Shown: positions 33,756 to 42,555, counted from the stretch's first letter. The stretch is DNA of 64,000 nucleotides from Lachnospiraceae bacterium (GCA_017520425.1 JAFXFO010000027.1:62001-126000), one strand, 5' to 3'. Translations and numbers: made by a program. Notes: a model not told the origin generated them from the letters alone.

Positions 33756-34523
33756 ATGAGATGTGTAACATACTCCGGTGAAGAAAGAGAAATTGTAGAA
33801 TTAGGTTTGGTGGCTATTCAGGAAGTTTTGATGGGCACGGATGCTGAGAAGAAATGTAGTCTTCTGCTTTGTCTGGATAAGTATTTAGACCCGTATTTCA
33901 ATTGTGAATTATCGGATAAGGAAGAGGTAATTAGATTATTAGAGACAGTTATAGTATCACCTAATGAACTTGATGTTGTAGAGGATGCGTTGAACTTACT
34001 TATGTCCTATGCATGGGGACCCTTTGAAATATTAGAAAAGAATTTTGACAGGATACCTATGGAATGTCAAGGAGATGCAAAATATGTAATTAACATGCAT
34101 CGAGTAACTAAAATAGAGCAATTGGTATTGAATGAGTGTGCAAGAATCTTTAACGAAGCAGAGGGGAATAGTGAAGAGTTTCCCCAAGAAGCAATTGTGG
34201 TACATAGTACAGTTGTTTCAGAGGAGGATTATTCATTTTATAAGAACATATCAGAACATAATATAGAGATGATGTGGCGATTTTTTGAGAATAGATTTCG
34301 TTCCATAGGAGTATCATCTTCGATGATACCAAGTGATTCCATTACAAATGATAGATATTATTCTATAGCAGAGTATTATTTTAATATTGACATGGATAAA
34401 AGAGAAGTTTGCTTGGTGTATTACCACGGACCAAGGGAAGCAAGATGTTTGACATATGCAATTGGTGAAAAGGAAAAAGATGAGTTTTTCTTGATGAAAC
34501 CCAAGGTTCATTGGGTATCGTAA
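33756..34523 (+). CDS. hypothetical protein beside the SMI1-like gene
   Basis: Unrecognised 255-residue acidic, soluble protein. The first ~115 residues look helical (IVELGLVAIQEVLMGTD, KEEVIRLLETVIVS), in the manner of HEAT-type repeats. The second half has more aromatic and strand character and includes YYFNIDMDKREVCLVYYHG. It is richer in A+T than the housekeeping genes. It starts 11 bp after the SMI1-like frame, with GGAGG about 14 bases upstream, a long spacing. It is probably part of the same accessory unit; an immunity-type role is a guess. Confidence 0.6.
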   Translation: MRCVTYSGEEREIVELGLVAIQEVLMGTDAEKKCSLLLCLDKYLDPYFNCELSDKEEVIRLLETVIVSPNELDVVEDALNLLMSYAWGPFEILEKNFDRIPMECQGDAKYVINMHRVTKIEQLVLNECARIFNEAEGNSEEFPQEAIVVHSTVVSEEDYSFYKNISEHNIEMMWRFFENRFRSIGVSSSMIPSDSITNDRYYSIAEYYFNIDMDKREVCLVYYHGPREARCLTYAIGEKEKDEFFLMKPKVHWVS

Positions 34524-34531
34524 GGGGATAT

Positions 34532-35107
34532 ATGGTATTATATATTTTAGATATGAATAGATTTGAGCAAAGTAAATATTGCACAGAGCTTTCCAAGCAC
34601 AAAAAGCACCATGCGGCAGGACAGTTCTTGCTTCGGCATGCACTTGGTGAGGAAGCCTATGAAAAGGCTGAATTTGCAAAGAGTGAACATGGCAAGCCTT
34701 ATATAAAAGGGCATCCCATCCATTACAACATCTCCCACTCTGGTCAATATGCAGTGCTGGTGACAGCAGAAGCAGAAGTGGGTGTGGATATACAGGAAAA
34801 AAAGTCCGTGCGTATGGATGCTATGGCGAAGCGATTCTTTTCAACAGAGGAGTGGCAGGCTTATACGATGGCAGATGGTGAAGAAGAACGAGAAAAATTA
34901 TTTTTTTACATCTGGTGCCGCAAAGAAGCTTACGGAAAGTACCTTGGTACCGGACTGAGTACAGAAGTGCTGCAAACCAATGTATTTTCGGATTTGACAG
35001 ATGTACAGTTTATAGAGTATGAAGCAGCGGAAGGGTATCAAATCAGTATCTGCTGTGGAAAGGAAGAGAGCATTGAAGAAGTTATTAGTGTATTTGAAGG
35101 ATTGTAA
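34532..35107 (+). CDS. 4'-phosphopantetheinyl transferase, Sfp type
   Basis: 191 residues; transfers the phosphopantetheine arm of CoA to carrier proteins. The family motifs are both present: VGVDIQ (~residue 86) and FYIWCRKEAYGKYLGTGL (the WxxKEA block). AAGGGGA lies just before ATG 34532; a TTG 21 bases earlier is less likely. No NRPS or PKS gene is in the window, so its substrate is elsewhere, perhaps fatty-acid ACP. The following ABC gene overlaps its end. Confidence 0.88.
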   Translation: MVLYILDMNRFEQSKYCTELSKHKKHHAAGQFLLRHALGEEAYEKAEFAKSEHGKPYIKGHPIHYNISHSGQYAVLVTAEAEVGVDIQEKKSVRMDAMAKRFFSTEEWQAYTMADGEEEREKLFFYIWCRKEAYGKYLGTGLSTEVLQTNVFSDLTDVQFIEYEAAEGYQISICCGKEESIEEVISVFEGL

Positions 35108-36803
35108 AAAGGAAGTGGTACTGGCACCCTTATTTAAGCTTTTAGAGGCATGCTTTGAGCTGTTTGTGCCATTGGTAATCGCCAGTATCATTGATAAGGG
35201 TATTCCTAACGAGGATATGGGCTATATCGGGAAGATGGGGCTTTGCCTGTTGGCACTGGCCATTATCGGTTTAGTATTTGCCATTACGGCTCAGTTTTTT
35301 GCGGCTAAGGCGGCCGTGACCTTTTCCACCAAGCTGCGTCAGGCTCTGTTTGAACATATTCAGGGGCTAAATTTCACCAATATTGATAAGGCGGGTACCT
35401 CCACCTTGATTACTCGTATGACGGCGGATGTAAATCAGTGTCAAAACGGTGTGAATATGGTACTTCGTCTGTTCCTACGTTCGCCAATTATTGTATTTGG
35501 TGCTATGATTATGGCTTTTACCATTGATGTGAAGTCGGCTTTGATTTTCGTGGTAGCTATTCCGGTTCTGGCCATTATCGTGTTTGGTATCATGGTGATT
35601 ACCATGCCTTTGTACAAAAAGGTGCAGAGTAGCCTGGATGCGGTACTTGGCACCACCAGAGAGAATCTGACCGGTATTCGTGTGATTCGAGCTTTCCATC
35701 AGGAGAAAAAGGAAGAGGAGCGCTTCAGGGAGCAGAATGCTGTTTTAGCGGCAGCCCAGATGCTTGTGGGTAAAATTAGTGCCTGCATGAATCCTTTGAC
35801 CTATGTGATTGTAAATGGTGCCATGATTGCGCTAATCTATACAGGAGCTATCCAGGTAAATGTGGGTAATCTGACCCAGGGTGATGTGGTGGCCATTATT
35901 AACTATATGTCACAGATTTTGGTAGAACTGGTGAAACTGGCCAATTTAATCGTGTTGGTAAGCAAGGCTATGGCCAGTGCAGACCGTGTGGCAGCAATTT
36001 TTGATATCACCAATGAGGAAATTGTTCCTGAGAAGGACTATGTGGCAACAGGAGAAGTGCCTTTCTTAGAGTTTGACCATGTGAGTGTGACCTATGCGGG
36101 TGCCGGTGATGAAACCCTGCATGACCTGCACATTACCGTCAATAAAGGGGATACCATCGGTATTATCGGCGGTACCGGTTCCGGTAAATCCTCTTTGGTA
36201 AACTTACTTCCCGGCTTTTATCCGGCTACCGGCGGTACCATCCGCATAGAGGGTAAGGATATTAAGGCCATCCCTGAGGATGAGCTGCGTGAGCGCATGG
36301 GTATCGTGCCCCAAAAGGCAGTGCTTTTCAAAGGTACCATTCGCAGCAATTTGCAGTGGGGTAAGCAGGATGCCACGGACGAGGAAATGTGGAAAGCCAT
36401 CGATTTGGCTCAGGCCCGTGAAGTGGTAGAAGGCAAGGGCGGCTTGGACGGAGAAATCGCCCAAAACGGTAAGAATTTGTCCGGCGGTCAGAGACAGCGT
36501 CTGACCATTGCCAGAGCATTGGTACGTCAGCCGGATATTTTGATATTGGATGACTCTGCATCCGCACTGGACTATGCTACGGATGCAAAATTACGTGCAG
36601 CACTGCGTACCTTAGAAGGGGAGACTACGATTTTTGTCGTGTCCCAGAGAGCTTCTACTATTATGCATGCGGATAAGATTATCGTGCTGGACGATGGCGA
36701 AGTGGCTGGTTTGGGAACCCACGAAGAATTACTGGCAAGCTGTGAAGTATATCAGGAAATCTACTATTCCCAGTATGAGAAGGGAGGTGCAGCAAATGCC
36801 TAA
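35073..36803 (+). CDS. heterodimeric ABC exporter, subunit with degenerate ATP site
   Basis: 576 residues: six-helix export domain (~residues 15-300) and ATPase. Walker A is GGTGSGKSSL and the signature is LSGGQRQR. Walker B is LILDDSASALD, with Asp in place of the catalytic Glu. That replacement marks the non-hydrolysing half of heterodimeric exporters such as BmrCD. I take TTG 35073 (AAAGGAAG upstream) as the start; ATG 35019 would overlap the Sfp gene by 89 bp. The partner starts 8 bp before its stop. Drug, lipid or peptide export is possible. Confidence 0.85.
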   Translation: MKKLLVYLKDCKKEVVLAPLFKLLEACFELFVPLVIASIIDKGIPNEDMGYIGKMGLCLLALAIIGLVFAITAQFFAAKAAVTFSTKLRQALFEHIQGLNFTNIDKAGTSTLITRMTADVNQCQNGVNMVLRLFLRSPIIVFGAMIMAFTIDVKSALIFVVAIPVLAIIVFGIMVITMPLYKKVQSSLDAVLGTTRENLTGIRVIRAFHQEKKEEERFREQNAVLAAAQMLVGKISACMNPLTYVIVNGAMIALIYTGAIQVNVGNLTQGDVVAIINYMSQILVELVKLANLIVLVSKAMASADRVAAIFDITNEEIVPEKDYVATGEVPFLEFDHVSVTYAGAGDETLHDLHITVNKGDTIGIIGGTGSGKSSLVNLLPGFYPATGGTIRIEGKDIKAIPEDELRERMGIVPQKAVLFKGTIRSNLQWGKQDATDEEMWKAIDLAQAREVVEGKGGLDGEIAQNGKNLSGGQRQRLTIARALVRQPDILILDDSASALDYATDAKLRAALRTLEGETTIFVVSQRASTIMHADKIIVLDDGEVAGLGTHEELLASCEVYQEIYYSQYEKGGAANA

Positions 36804-38553
36804 ATCAGAAAAAAACGTAAGCACAAAGGGTGCTATGGGCAAAATTCTTCGTTACATTCATAAGTACTGGTTTTTCGTAGGTGTATCCGTACTCCTTGCT
36901 GCACTGACAGTGGCACTGACCCTGTATATCCCTATTTTGATAGGTGATGCAGTGGATTTGATTGTAGACAAAGGGCTGGTGGATATGCCCGGCATTTTTG
37001 GTGTAATGAAGAAAATCGGTATTGTGATGGTGGTGACGGCGATTGCCCAGTGGGTCATGAATACCTGTAACAATTATATTACATTCCATGTGATTCAAGA
37101 TATCCGTAAGGATGCTTTTGCAAAGCTGGAAATTCTGCCTCTAAAATATATCGATGCACGTTCTTACGGTGATATTGTAAGCCGGGTTATTGCGGATGTG
37201 GATACCTTTGCAGATGGTCTGTTGATGGGATTTACCCAGCTGTTTACAGGAGTACTGACCATCGTGGGAACCTTGATTTTCATGCTGATGACCAATGTGC
37301 CCATCACCCTGGTGGTGGTATGTATCACCCCGGTATCTTTCTTTGTGGCGAAGTTTATCGCCAAGAGCACACATGATATGTTTATGGCGCAGTCCGAGAC
37401 CAGAGGAGAACAGACCGCCCTCATCGAGGAAATGGTGGGTAATCAGAAGGTGGTTAAGACCTTCTCCCAGGAAGAAGAAGCCATTGAACGATTTAATGAA
37501 ATCAACGAGAGATTGGGTGTATGTTCTTTAAAGGCTACCTTTTACAGCTCACTTACCAATCCATCCACCCGATTTGTTAACAGTCTGGTGTATGCGGGAG
37601 TGGGTATTTTCGGAGCTTATGTGGCTATTAAGGGAGGCATTTCAGTTGGTAGACTTTCCACCTTGTTAAGCTATGCCAACCAATATACCAAGCCCTTTAA
37701 TGAAATCTCCGGTGTGGTAACGGAGTTTCAGAATGCACTGGTTTGTGCTTCCAGAATCTTCGAACTGATTGAAGAGGAACCACAGATACCGGATGCGGAG
37801 GATGCATGTGTGTTAGAGGATGCACAGGGAAATATTTCTTTAGAGGATGTGTATTTCAGCTATGTACCGGAAAAGAAGCTGATTCAGGACTTCAGCCTTT
37901 CCGTGAAGCCCGGCCAGCGTGTGGCTATCGTAGGTCCTACCGGCTGTGGCAAGACCACGGTTATCAATCTGCTGATGCGTTTTTATGATGTAAACAGCGG
38001 CAGTATCAAGGTGGACGGCACGGATATCCGTGATATTACCAGAGGGTCACTGCGTACCAATTTCGGTATGGTGCTTCAGGAGACTTGGCTTAGAAGCGGC
38101 ACTATCTTAGACAATATCCGTATGGGCAAGCCGGAAGCCACCGAAGAAGAAGTTATGGAAGCCGCGAAAGCAGCCCATGCTCACGGCTTTATCAAACGTC
38201 TTCCCCAGGGTTATCACACCATAATCACCGAAGATGGCGGCAGCCTGTCCCAGGGACAGAAGCAGCTTCTCTGCATCGCCAGAGTCATGCTTTGCCTGCC
38301 CCCCATGCTCATCCTGGACGAGGCAACATCATCCATTGATACCAGAACAGAAATCCGCATCCAGCAGGCCTTCGCCCGCATGATGCAGGGCCGAACCAGT
38401 TTTATCGTAGCCCACAGATTGTCAACAATTAGGGAAGCGGATATTATTCTGGTAATGAAAGACGGAAACATTATAGAGCAAGGAAATCACGACAGTTTGT
38501 TGAAATTAGGTGGTTTCTATGCGGAGTTATATAGGAGTCAGTTTGCGCGTTAG
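36796..38553 (+). CDS. heterodimeric ABC exporter, catalytic subunit
   Basis: 585 residues: membrane domain (~residues 20-320) and ATPase with Walker A GPTGCGKTTV, the altered signature LSQGQKQ and Walker B LILDEATSSID with the catalytic Glu. The pairing of a canonical Walker B here with a degenerate one in the upstream subunit fits an asymmetric heterodimer. ATG 36796 has GGGAGG 8 bases before it; the longer frame from 36634 is overlap with the first subunit. The nested GC-rich repeat follows its stop. Confidence 0.9.
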   Translation: MPKSEKNVSTKGAMGKILRYIHKYWFFVGVSVLLAALTVALTLYIPILIGDAVDLIVDKGLVDMPGIFGVMKKIGIVMVVTAIAQWVMNTCNNYITFHVIQDIRKDAFAKLEILPLKYIDARSYGDIVSRVIADVDTFADGLLMGFTQLFTGVLTIVGTLIFMLMTNVPITLVVVCITPVSFFVAKFIAKSTHDMFMAQSETRGEQTALIEEMVGNQKVVKTFSQEEEAIERFNEINERLGVCSLKATFYSSLTNPSTRFVNSLVYAGVGIFGAYVAIKGGISVGRLSTLLSYANQYTKPFNEISGVVTEFQNALVCASRIFELIEEEPQIPDAEDACVLEDAQGNISLEDVYFSYVPEKKLIQDFSLSVKPGQRVAIVGPTGCGKTTVINLLMRFYDVNSGSIKVDGTDIRDITRGSLRTNFGMVLQETWLRSGTILDNIRMGKPEATEEEVMEAAKAAHAHGFIKRLPQGYHTIITEDGGSLSQGQKQLLCIARVMLCLPPMLILDEATSSIDTRTEIRIQQAFARMMQGRTSFIVAHRLSTIREADIILVMKDGNIIEQGNHDSLLKLGGFYAELYRSQFAR

Positions 38554-38915
38554 CTACAAGCCTTGCGTGGATAAAGCTGAAGCGGCTACCGGGAGTTTAC
38601 TCACGGGTAGCCGTTTTCGGCTTTAGACACATACGGCGCCAGCCGCGACAGCGCGCAAGCTGTGCTTGCGAGCCTGTCGGCAAGGCTTGTATAGTAGAGG
38701 CATGATGACAGCGCGCAAGCTGTGCTTGCGAGTTTGTCGGCAAGGCTTGTACCCGCCCGGAAGAGTGGTGGGAAGCGGCTACCGGGAGTTTACTCACGGG
38801 TAGCCGTTTTCGGCTTTATCCACATACGGCGCCAGCCGCGACAGCGCGCAAGCTGTGCTTGCGAGTTTGTCGGCAAGCCTTGTACCCGCCCGGAAGAGTA
38901 TCGGGACGCGTCGGG
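38554..38915. repeat. nested GC-rich palindromic repeats after the ABC exporter
   Basis: Two repeat types. Type A (from 38579 and from 38772, 193 bp apart) is ~68 bp and contains GCGGCTACC...GGTAGCCG. Type B (38647-38691, 38707-38751 and 38840-38884) is 45 bp and contains the perfect hairpin CGCAAGC-tgt-GCTTGCG, bounded by GACA/TGTC. CCCGCCCGGAAGAGT follows B2 and B3. ACAAGCCTTGC at 38555 is the inverse of the GCAAGGCTTGT that ends B. Much richer in G+C than its surroundings. It is either a repetitive extragenic palindrome cluster or a miniature mobile element. The frames across it on both strands are not genes. Confidence 0.8.
38573..38624 (+). terminator. probable terminator in the first type A repeat
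   Basis: AAAGC-GAA-CGGCTACC pairs with GGTAGCCG-TTTTC-GGCTTT. The stem is long and ends in a short T-run. It would end the ABC exporter transcript. Confidence 0.6.
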
Positions 38916-39045
38916 AGCTTGCATATTTCACCTAAAGTATCTATATAAGAATAATGCTCTAAAAGGTATCTCTTTTTTTAGTATTTTAGCTAATTTAAGC
39001 TAACTTTTCAGTGTTGTTTGTATATATAGCTAGGAAGTTTTAGAA

Positions 39046-39078
39046 ATGGTACCACATTTTCTTTATATTATGGTACCA
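39046..39078 (+). promoter_or_regulatory. pair of ATGGTACCA sites, probable operator
   Basis: ATGGTACCA occurs at 39046-39054 and 39070-39078, starts 24 bp apart. TGGTACCA is itself palindromic. The sites lie 67-99 bp before the flavin-type oxidoreductase gene. The rest of 38916-39144 is AT-rich and shows no gene. Confidence 0.5.
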
Positions 39079-39144
39079 AATAGATAAATTCATTATTATA
39101 GATACTTAAGCAACGCTTATGGTATGTGTGGGGAGGAAAATAAA

Positions 39145-39609
39145 ATGAGACGAAAAGACAGAGAAATTACTGACGCAAAAAGAATTGAATCATTTATCGC
39201 CAAGGAACAAATCCTACGCATTGCATTTTACGATGCCGGCGATATTTACATCGTTCCCATCAATTACGGATATTCATTTGATGAGCATTATACCTTTTAT
39301 TTTCATGGTGCCAAGGCTGGCCGTAAATATGAACTTGCAAAGAATGCGCCTACTGTAGGGTTTGAAATAGACGGTGACTATACATTACAGGGAGGCGAAA
39401 TAGCATGCGACTATTCGGCTGCCTTTCAAAGTGTTGTGGGTACAGGCACCCTTTCATTGGTAGAAGATACTAAGGAAAAAATCAAAGGACTCAACGCTAT
39501 CATGAAACAAACCACATCAAAAGAACAGTGGGATTACAGTGAGGAAATGCTGGAGGCTGTAGCCGTATTCCGATTAGATGTTGATAAAATGTCATGTAAA
39601 GCAAAGTGA
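39145..39609 (+). CDS. pyridoxamine 5'-phosphate oxidase-like (NimA-type) flavoprotein
   Basis: 154 residues with the split-barrel flavin-binding pattern of the PPOX/NimA family: MRRKDREITDAKRIESFI at the start, YIVPINYGY, FHGAKAGRKYEL and SVVGTGTLSLVED. Members bind FMN or heme; some reduce nitroimidazoles, but resistance cannot be inferred. ATG 39145 has GGGGAGG 8 bases upstream. Two palindromic sites precede it and a broken gene follows 10 bp after its stop. Confidence 0.8.
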   Translation: MRRKDREITDAKRIESFIAKEQILRIAFYDAGDIYIVPINYGYSFDEHYTFYFHGAKAGRKYELAKNAPTVGFEIDGDYTLQGGEIACDYSAAFQSVVGTGTLSLVEDTKEKIKGLNAIMKQTTSKEQWDYSEEMLEAVAVFRLDVDKMSCKAK

Positions 39610-39619
39610 GGAAATCAGA

Positions 39620-40000
39620 ATGATTAAATACCACGAACTAAACAGCCAATTTTTCACCCGGCGATTCCCTGAATTTACTGAAGAAATTTATAAGGAAGAA
39701 GAGTTTCTGGAGCAGTTCCTCCCACACTGTATCTTTGGTGATGTATAAAACGAAAAGGTAGTCGGATTACTAAAAAAAGAAGACTATACTCAAAACCAAC
39801 TACTACATAGAATTTTCAGAATGTATGAAGATTTTGCAGTGTATGGAGATGAAGAGACACAGAATTTATTACAGGTTACTCTTTTAGAATATTTATGGGA
39901 TGAGAAAGTGACTTATGAAAGAGCACTTGAACTGATGGGTGACGGTACGAGGGAAATATGGGAGTATATTTATAAATATATTAGGATCCCCCAAAAGTAA
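39620..40000 (+). pseudogene. small helical protein gene interrupted by an in-frame TAA
   Basis: The frame is MIKYHELNSQFFTRRFPEF and on to TAA at 39746-39748 (codon 43). The same frame then reads NEKVVGLLKK, GDEETQNLLQVTLLEYLWDE and RALELMGDGTREIW to TAA 39998. Total 127 codons including both stops. The uninterrupted character on both sides shows one gene broken by a single nonsense codon. It resembles small helical proteins I recall near immunity-type genes in Firmicutes (DUF7674-like), a weak assignment. It may be translated only to codon 42. Confidence 0.7.
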
Positions 40001-40068
40001 TAATTGTTGAGATGTAAGAAGTGATTTTCCTATGGCACAAGTTTATGTGTAATAATATTTGAGGTTGT

Positions 40069-40118
40069 CCCCCTTTTATTAGTCTTGCTATTATGATAGA
40101 AGCAAGGTAAAAAGGGGG
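40069..40118 (+). other. 50-nt hairpin with a micro-frame directly after it
   Basis: CCCCCTTTT (40069) pairs with AAAAGGGGG (40110), and CTTGCT with AGCAAG inside. The 3' arm provides a purine-rich ribosome binding site for ATG 40125, which opens only nine codons (MRKRYVSAQ) before TAG. It looks like the start of a lost gene or a sequestered leader. The rest of 40001-40221 shows nothing else. Confidence 0.5.
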
Positions 40119-40221
40119 TATTTTATGCGTAAAAGATATGTTTCAGCTCAGTAGTCTGGGCTTAAAATAAAGAGAATAATTAAGCTCAGATGAATCCCCA
40201 ACGGATAAATGGAGGAAGAAT

Positions 40222-40533
40222 ATGAGCGATAACAAGGCAGCAATGCCTGCCATAAAGGTGTTTCACCGCTGCGGAGGTTGTGGAAAGAAACAGGAATTTG
40301 TGAACTCTGGAAGGTTTAGAGTGAATGCCAATGGGAACAGAGTGGATGTCTGGCTGATATACCGTTGTAAAAAGTGTAAACACTCCTGGAACCTAACCAT
40401 TCACGAAAGAATACGACCGTCCAAAATAAGCGAGGAGGATTATCAACTTTTTTTGGAGAATGATTATGAGTTTGCGTATAAATATGGGAATGATATCAGT
40501 TTTTTGAAAAGAAACAATGCACAATTCAGTTGA
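40222..40533 (+). pseudogene. DUF1062-family protein, C-terminally truncated
   Basis: 103 residues. Two CxxC pairs (CGGC and CKKC) frame FVNSGRFRVNANGNRVDVWLIYRC, followed by WNLTIHERI, the zinc-ribbon start of DUF1062 proteins. Full members run to ~170-200 residues; this one stops at NNAQFS just where the next fragment begins. The ribosome binding site (GGAGGAAG) is intact, so a short product may still be made. Truncation by deletion is the likely cause. Confidence 0.7.
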
Positions 40534-40765
40534 GTACCTAGGCCGGATAATTTTTTCCTATGATGATTATGATAAGCTGATTCAACTGTGCGATGCCTTA
40601 TCTTTATCAGATGGATACTGTTATGCAGAACAAAAGATGGTGAGCAGCGTTATGAAGTATGGTTTCAAGGAAACCACCCTGAGTAAGTGGCACGCCATAT
40701 TAGAGCTGAAAAAGTATTTTGATGAAAAGATAGAAGGGGATGTGTATACCTTATTTGAATACTAA
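40517..40765 (+). pseudogene. C-terminal fragment of an HDIG-type hydrolase
   Basis: Frame of 82 codons in another phase, overlapping the DUF1062 remnant. EYLGRIIFSYDDYDKLIQLCDAL and TLSKWHAILELKKYF match the end of HDIG-domain phosphohydrolases; the catalytic His/Asp part is missing. The join with the DUF1062 gene lies near 40515-40530. It has no ribosome binding site of its own. A terminator follows. Confidence 0.6.
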
Positions 40766-40769
40766 TAAC

Positions 40770-40806
40770 AGCAGGAACTTCGGCGTTTGCCGGAGTTCTT
40801 TTTGCT
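40770..40806 (+). terminator. intrinsic terminator after the HDIG fragment
   Basis: AGGAACTTCGGC-gttt-GCCGGAGTTC followed by TTTTTGCTTT. Confidence 0.88.
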
Positions 40807-40961
40807 TTATTACAATCTCTTTTTTACATCCATACACCAAGAAAATCCATTGTATCCTGTGGGAAAGAATGGTAAAATAAAATCAATATGGGTTATTATA
40901 CACTTTTGACTATGAGATAATTACAGAGGAGCCGGAAATAGCCTAAAAATCGGAGGCAATA

Positions 40962-41540
40962 ATGAAAAAACTATTATATATTGATGCTTGTATACGAAAC
41001 AATGAATCCAGAACCAAAAGAATCGCAACCCCCATCGTGGATGTCTTAAAAGAAAGGTATGATGTGGATACACTGGTGCTGAATGAACTGCCTTTGGATA
41101 TTGTAAAAGAGGAGTTATTACAGAAAAGGGTGAATGGTCAGGTAGAACCGGAGGTGATGACTTGGGCGGAAATGGTTAGGGACGCGGACAGAATCGTGAT
41201 TGCGGCCCCTTTTTGGGATATGTCCATTCCGGCAGCTTTGAAGGTATTCTTTGAGTTGTGTTCCCTATTCGATGTGACCTTCGGTTCAGATGATAAGACC
41301 TGTTTCGGCAAATGTAGAGCGGAAAAAATGCTGTACATCACCACCAGGGGTATGGATATCCCTACAGGGGATGTATTGGAACAGGCCACTCCCTATTTGA
41401 AGGCACTATCCTGGCTATGGGGAATCGGTCCCTTGCAGGTGGTGGCAGCACAAAATATGGATTATGTATCCGCAGAGGAAATCGAGGCAAAGATTACTTC
41501 GGCAATCGCAGAAGGAATGGAGATTGCGAAGGTGTTTTAG
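40962..41540 (+). CDS. NAD(P)H-dependent FMN oxidoreductase (AzoR/flavodoxin-like)
   Basis: 192 residues with a flavodoxin-like fold: LLYIDACIRNNESRTKRI is the FMN phosphate region and IVIAAPFWDMSIPAALKVFFE the FMN ring loop. The family reduces quinones and azo compounds with NAD(P)H. CGGAGG lies 7 bases before ATG 40962. A hairpin GGTGTTTTA/TAAAACACC (41531-41558) spans its stop codon. The 155 bp before it hold no clear promoter. Confidence 0.83.
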   Translation: MKKLLYIDACIRNNESRTKRIATPIVDVLKERYDVDTLVLNELPLDIVKEELLQKRVNGQVEPEVMTWAEMVRDADRIVIAAPFWDMSIPAALKVFFELCSLFDVTFGSDDKTCFGKCRAEKMLYITTRGMDIPTGDVLEQATPYLKALSWLWGIGPLQVVAAQNMDYVSAEEIEAKITSAIAEGMEIAKVF

Positions 41541-41577
41541 GAAAGCCTGTAAAACACCGGAAAGAAGAATGGTCTAA

Positions 41578-42528
41578 ATGGGAAAAAAATCAAAAAAGAA
41601 GAAAAAGAACAAAAAACAGCAACAAAATCAACAACAGATTAGAACCGGCCGTTCGGATGAACTGGTGGTGAATATGAGTACCATGCCACTGCTATTACGA
41701 GTGTTTGTATTTCTGGGATGCGGATTAAAATATGTGGGAATTGTATTGTTAACAACGTTTATTTTGATAACGGGAATGCTTGGTTGTGAAATCCTATTTG
41801 AGAACGGTATAAAGAAGTTTTTAGCTTTTGGGGTAGATTTTATTACCTTCTGGAATTTAGAAAATCTATTCATTCTATTCATGGTGGCGGGACCGTTTGT
41901 ACTCTGGTACATTTCTGCCAAATGGCTGAAGAAGCATTATAAAGAAATACATTTCAAGGCTTGTGAAGATAAGGTTATGATAGAGCAAAAGGTCGGAAAC
42001 CCCATTTTGCTTACTTATGAGGAACTTGGCTTAAGTATACGGACCAGAAAAATCAAAATCGGACCGGACTGGATCGAAATCCCCTATGATACAGGCATAA
42101 GGCAGGTAAGTCCGGAGTGGACCGAGGGACCTCTGACAGAGAAAAAGATTCGCTTATATTCTTTTGGGAAGAAAGATGTAGGTAAATTTTTAGTGCATTT
42201 ATCTCGGAAATGTGATACCCCCTATGAAAAGCATCAGATGGAAGAGAACATAGAAGGATATACAGCGGGATGGATAACGACCTATTTCATTGGATGGCCC
42301 ATACTGTTGGGAAGTATTTATCTATGCGGGTGGCTTTATGCGTTGGAAGGATATAGAAGCCTTTGGGAGTTGATAAAGGATGTGCCGGAGAGACATATAT
42401 GGGTATTAGTCGGATGCGGTATCGGTATTTTTTTTATTATGATAGGCTATTGTTTGAAGTTTTTGCTTTTAATATTATTGCGTAAGACGTTCAAACCCTA
42501 TAAGAAATTTTTCCATATATCATGGTAG
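41578..42528 (+). CDS. hypothetical membrane protein with lysine-rich N-terminus
   Basis: 316 residues, unrecognised. Residues 1-25 are almost all Lys, Gln and Asn. Two hydrophobic helices follow (~residues 42-68 and ~93-112), then a ~120-residue soluble domain and two more helices at the end (~230-255, ~265-300). Both ends probably face the cytoplasm. A weak GGAAAGAAG ribosome binding site lies before ATG. It stands between the flavin oxidoreductase and the EAL protein, and context gives no function. Confidence 0.65.
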   Translation: MGKKSKKKKKNKKQQQNQQQIRTGRSDELVVNMSTMPLLLRVFVFLGCGLKYVGIVLLTTFILITGMLGCEILFENGIKKFLAFGVDFITFWNLENLFILFMVAGPFVLWYISAKWLKKHYKEIHFKACEDKVMIEQKVGNPILLTYEELGLSIRTRKIKIGPDWIEIPYDTGIRQVSPEWTEGPLTEKKIRLYSFGKKDVGKFLVHLSRKCDTPYEKHQMEENIEGYTAGWITTYFIGWPILLGSIYLCGWLYALEGYRSLWELIKDVPERHIWVLVGCGIGIFFIMIGYCLKFLLLILLRKTFKPYKKFFHISW

Positions 42529-42555
42529 TAAGAGACATAAGAAAGGTGGTATTTT

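Noticed and set aside
38597..39003. Frames across the GC-rich repeat cluster on both strands
   Set aside because: Their peptide repeats come from the DNA repeats and palindromes; no ribosome binding sites and no known protein character.
40125..40154. Start of a transposase gene
   Set aside because: Nine codons are too few to assign, and no inverted ends or further transposase sequence follow.
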